A stretch of 64,000 bases of DNA from Euglena gracilis (Eukaryota > Euglenida > Euglenophyceae > Euglenales). Shown here piece after piece: positions 62,401 through 64,000 of the stretch. A program made the position numbers and the translations under genes. The notes below the pieces were generated by a model, which saw nothing but the letters and a program-made list of their open reading frames with translations, was not told where the DNA came from and did not search any database. Each line of letters begins with the position of its first letter. The first letter of the stretch is position 1. The stretch spans positions 12,776,960 through 12,840,959 of the forward strand of contig CP154955.1 of assembly GCA_039621445.1 (NCBI GenBank), read 5' to 3'.

Positions 62401-62525
62401 TGAAGATCACCCCTTACAAGGGCATGTTCACCAATTGCAGGGGGGAAAAAATGCCACCCCCTAGATGGCCCCTCCTTTGCATGATTTGCTCAGGAAAATA
62501 TTGGAGGGGAACAAATACAGAATAA
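59442..62525 (+). CDS. RT, RNase H and Dam-like methyltransferase ORF of D2
   Basis: 1027 codons, probably starting at the ATG at 59478. RT catalytic YLDD at about residue 595 counted from 59442, RNase H with SDSSTHAWGG, then the Dam-like domain with TDFFASPGNKKLANF and NPPW (Asn about residue 939). Highly similar to D1 and apparently intact. The N-terminal 300 residues overlap the gag-like frame and are Pro/Gly-rich. Confidence 0.87.
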   Translation: MTSQLSISNLTSMNNAVEKKLASNTRRELPGAAVAAAAGETGDADRTWRTVAVPSPQIPSSKNSQKKPPPSDGHGLWTTVVRKTRTRKEPPAQYGQKHLGIGAPKSSQMGQQKPKGFQGHVPQAQPAARRWNQGQGGGHGGQFHKHLPTGRGRKGLSNPPNFSNTTTPPKGKQGGHSSPPRIPVELETKVKNSPMEGRPRPYGPEFCSISCARPWWPRSAGPWWPVFTGPGRPIFTGPGRPVFTGPWRPAFIRPGRPIASTRPWGPKGWTRNGPPEAKVQTLYKSTTAAPGGCPHRGSGGQGGNPPSHFLFNAHGRGKSKQGGYPKRGPYGMSNDNTNDKVEEQRACEKSMHTPQHPLQNVQSPGAPGMQCPTPTTQPPENKLIGEINSMEEKWRGTPLHQRLQKSKKWWQKNAPLATCQLIKNGIQPPWVNPPKLSTHPKTRANLDLNQAEKILTDYEKSGSIKRVQDSGTQHLIPWFLISKPEGGQTKWRFISDCREINQKFPVKAFKLDHIQNIFPVLEKGQWAAKIDLKDAYFHIPVNPTLKPFLRHQVGGQTWEFQAGCFGLNVMPQIFMSVMKTIEKRWRKKGIQVFIYLDDILLVAPTKNILQKHLNKVVRDLIDSGFKINVKKSALEPTQVVNHLGFQLNFQKGKLQIPPQKVKTIKKELGKIVKKDFMSKRQLAAILGQIRCNLMALPFLRAFTDSLTKFLVTKSAAPWDSKHAISKDIKAQLREIKNLLDTWGGRPFPQNATRELHSDSSTHAWGGLDIHTGEIVQEFWRENSILHINVKELRAAINTVKSLSRPGETVSLSVDNQVIYYYLTKGGGRKDPFNSLLRPFFKWCIEKSLNLQVNWVPSQECLADPISRWESDRGDYSLDPQLFQWLRQHFKGFINLETDFFASPGNKKLANFVARWPHWEARAVDALQCPLDNMGGLYANPPWSIIQKFLPRLRMFPQTKVLMVTPFWDSATWWPQLIKMKVPGTPCLKITPYKGMFTNCRGEKMPPPRWPLLCMICSGKYWRGTNTE
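59485..60591 (+). CDS. Gag-like ORF of D2
   Basis: A 368-codon frame with a run of QGHGGQFSQGQGGQ-type repeats (about residues 195-255). It overlaps the start of the RT ORF in another frame, as in D1. No zinc knuckle. Confidence 0.5.
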   Translation: MLWRRNWHQTLDVNYLEQQSPQQLEKLEMRTERGEPWPSLPPRSLHQKIPRKNPHPVTATDCGPQWSERPERGRNHQPNTGRNIWALGPQNQARWDNRNPKDSRGMSHKPNQLPGDGIKDKVVAMEANSTSISPQEGGGKVCQIPPIFLTQQPLPRGSRGGTAAPPEFQWSWRPRSRTAPWRGDQGHMGQNFVQFHVHGHGGQEVQGHGGQFSQGQGGQFSQGQGGQFSQGHGGQHLSGQGGQLHQQGHGGQRGGPEMAPQKLRCKPYINQLQQPQEDAPTGAVEDKGATPPHISCSMPMAGASQNKGDTQKGAPMVCQMTTPMTKWRNREPVRRACTPPSIPYRMFNPQGHQGCNVQHPPPNPQKTN

Positions 62526-63386
62526 ATCCATTGAGGATTTCCTGGGGAGAAACCCCAGTTTAAAGCGGTATCAGAGTTCCTTTGCATTATTATGGGTTAT
62601 TTTGGACAAAATGGGGATACCCCCCCCTCAAGCCACAGCACTGTAGGCATTACGTGCCTGGGCCTTGGAAAACTGAAATAACTGTACTAAAGCGTCAGCC
62701 ACTTGGTCATGCTTTTAATTCCTGGGTTTGGTGGTTTGAGATTCCACACCATGTTGGCCCCTTACAAGAGGCTTTGGAATCAAAATCTGGAAAAATATGG
62801 CGCTTTTTGGGATCCCCTCCCAATCCTCCTGGGGCTGGCCCAAGCCCCCTTTCCATCTGATGTATGCACATTGCGCACACAGCTGATTTTTTGCTCCAGA
62901 ATTCTCTGTTTATATCGGTCTTCTGATTTGGAGAGAATCAAACGAACCACCAGTGTGTTGGGCAAGGCGCCCTACATTAAAATTAAGCGTAAAGGCCAGA
63001 AATTCCATAAATGGGAGAGAGTTGTTTCACTTCCAAAGTGCCCACAGATAAGTCCCTTTCATTTAATGATGGCTTATGTGGCTGCAACCCGATTTAACGT
63101 AAAGCCTGGGGGTCCCCTTCTGATTTCACTAAAACCCCCCTTCAAAGCCATAAGTGCTGATACCATTGCTTCAAAAACCAAAAATTTTTTATCTCAACAT
63201 GGGGTACCACCCCAGGTGTGGGGGGCACACTCCACCAGAGGGGCTGGAGTTGGTTTGCTCAAAAAATTGGGCCTTTCTGCTCAAGAAGTTTGTGAAATTG
63301 GCCAGTGGAGGGGGGTGGAGGCTTTTACAGCCCACTATCAACGACTTGGTGCCCAAGGTACCCTGGAAAATGCCCTGGCCCCCTAA
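62440..63386 (+). pseudogene. Tyrosine recombinase of D2 (carries a small inversion)
   Basis: From 62703 the frame has IPGFGGLRFHTMLAPYKRL, the Arg segment LYRSSDLER, HSTRGAGVGLL and FTAHYQRLGA, so the catalytic half is present. The upstream part is broken because 62638-62709 is inverted relative to D1. The C-terminus ends at TAA after ALAP, where D2 has one C fewer than D1, so the extension found in D1 is out of frame here. Confidence 0.72.
62638..62709. other. 72-bp inversion within D2 recombinase
   Basis: The complement of this stretch (TGACCAAGTGGCTGACGC.. onward) aligns with D1 over its full length at the same place, while both flanks align in direct orientation. Confidence 0.85.
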
Positions 63387-63402
63387 TTTCAGTGCACAAT
63401 CT

Positions 63403-63509
63403 GGCCTCACAAGGGCAAAGTGCGGAGCCCGAGGTGTCTCGTACTCCCTCGAGGAAAACCGACCAGGGAGGAAGGGACACCGAGGGCGAAGCACAAAGAC
63501 CTTGTGAGC
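63403..63509. repeat. Internal complementary region of D2
   Basis: First half is the complement of 59198-59233, second half the complement of about 63733-63801. Confidence 0.87.
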
Positions 63510-63802
63510 CCGACCCCCCCACCCGTAAAAGAAAATTTGTCTTCAAAAGCCCTCGGTCAGAAAATGGTGGCCAGGGGGGGCAGAGGGGGGGGACACCCCC
63601 CAGGGACAAGAAGCCACGTCGCCAGGTCGGAGCAGCATCGTCAGCCAACTCCGGCGAGGCGGCACTAAGCGGGGACTCCTAACCCAGCGCAACGAACAAT
63701 AACACAACACCGCCGGCGAGCAAGGCATGGCCTCACAAGGTCTTTGTGCTTCGCCCTCGGTGTCCCTTCCTCCCTGGTCGGTTTTCCTCGAGGGAGTACG
63801 AG

Positions 63803-63911
63803 CCCAAAACACCGTTCTTGGTCTGAAACCGTGTTTGGGCCGATTTCGAGACTTTAAAAGTCTTAAATCTTCGGCCAAAACACGGTTTCAAACAAGAACA
63901 GTGTTTTGGGC
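63803..63911. repeat. Long foldback hairpin next to D2
   Basis: CCCAAAACACCGTTCTTGG..GAAACCGTGTTT at the left faces AAACACGGTTTC..CAAGAACAGTGTTTTGGG at the right; the stem is over 40 bp with few mismatches. Confidence 0.8.
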
Positions 63912-63998
63912 CAAGGTTTTAGGGGGGCCCAGGGGCGACCACGGCGCCTTCGGCGCCGCGGTCCCCGCCCCTGGGCTCCCCCTAACTCTTGGCCCAAA
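63909..63998. repeat. Second foldback hairpin at window end
   Basis: TTGGGCCAAGGTTTTAGGGGG..CCCAGGGGCG faces CGCCCCTGGG..CCCCCTAACTCTTGGCCCAA around a GGCGCCTTCGGCGCC tip. Confidence 0.78.
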
Positions 63999-64000
63999 CA

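Larger units (their letters stand above)
59198..63801 (+). mobile_element. DIRS-type tyrosine-recombinase retrotransposon D2
   Basis: About 4604 bp, nearly the same length as D1 and the same organisation in the opposite direction. Inverted termini 59218-59323 with 63637-63740; internal complementary region 63403-63509, which joins the complement of the left end to the complement of the right end at GGTGTC|TCGTAC. Encodes gag-like, RT-RNaseH-Dam-like and recombinase ORFs. Confidence 0.9.

Noticed and set aside
60665-62464. 599-codon alternative frame in D2 and the upstream part of the matching 989-codon frame in D1
   Set aside because: Both overlap the RT-RNaseH ORF and show no motif; their openness follows from the A/C-rich codon use. 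Only the recombinase end of the D1 frame is real.

Overview
The window looks like nuclear DNA of a euglenid, or another euglenozoan with the same intron type. The main evidence is one complete host gene, an ABCF2/ARB1-type ABC ATPase in 16 exons (30945-48145). Only 3 of its 15 introns are GT-AG. The other 12 carry complementary sequences near their two ends, with the pairing usually starting 3 nt inside the 5' end and 5 nt inside the 3' end. That layout is the hallmark of euglenid non-conventional introns. The joined exons give 1812 nt (603 codons plus stop) in frame, with both ATPase cassettes complete. A partial GAF-like exon lies at the left edge, and an unassigned coding-like stretch lies at 29.2-30.4 kb (minus strand).

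Almost everything else is mobile DNA. (1) 1.6-9.2 kb and 21.9-25.0 kb hold the two halves of an old, rearranged minus-strand Ty3/gypsy-like element (element A). (2) A young, full-length 12.7 kb Ty3/gypsy element (element B, 9168-21901) split the gag of A. It has 655-bp LTRs with two differences seen, an AGCT target duplication, a PBS and a PPT. It encodes gag, then an in-frame UGA, then a pol with a Dam-like adenine methyltransferase domain, a C5-cytosine methyltransferase domain, protease, RT and RNase H, and then a -1-frame integrase with a chromodomain. (3) 25-28.1 kb holds LTR-like and other repeats shared with the left end of the window. (4) 31-54 kb, including the ABCF introns, is filled with short terminal-inverted-repeat elements (MITEs). 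Several have clear 7-8 bp target duplications. (5) 54.5-63.8 kb holds two back-to-back DIRS-type tyrosine-recombinase retrotransposons (D1 minus, D2 plus), each with inverted termini and an internal complementary region. They sit in GC-rich foldback repeats.

The parts connect. Intron 8 of ABCF is itself a MITE with a 16-bp inverted repeat and a near-perfect 8-bp target duplication. Its 3-nt/5-nt offset is exactly the 8-bp duplication split in two, so splicing removes the element plus one duplication copy and restores the original exon. The other non-conventional introns keep decayed forms of the same layout. Separately, the Dam-like domain occurs in the gypsy element, in the DIRS elements and in the old element A, so methyltransferase modules recur across unrelated retroelements here.

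Main caveats: the DNA has many C and G homopolymers, so single-base frameshifts (DIRS recombinase genes, pol-integrase junction) could be sequencing errors. The organism is inferred from intron type, not from a marker gene.
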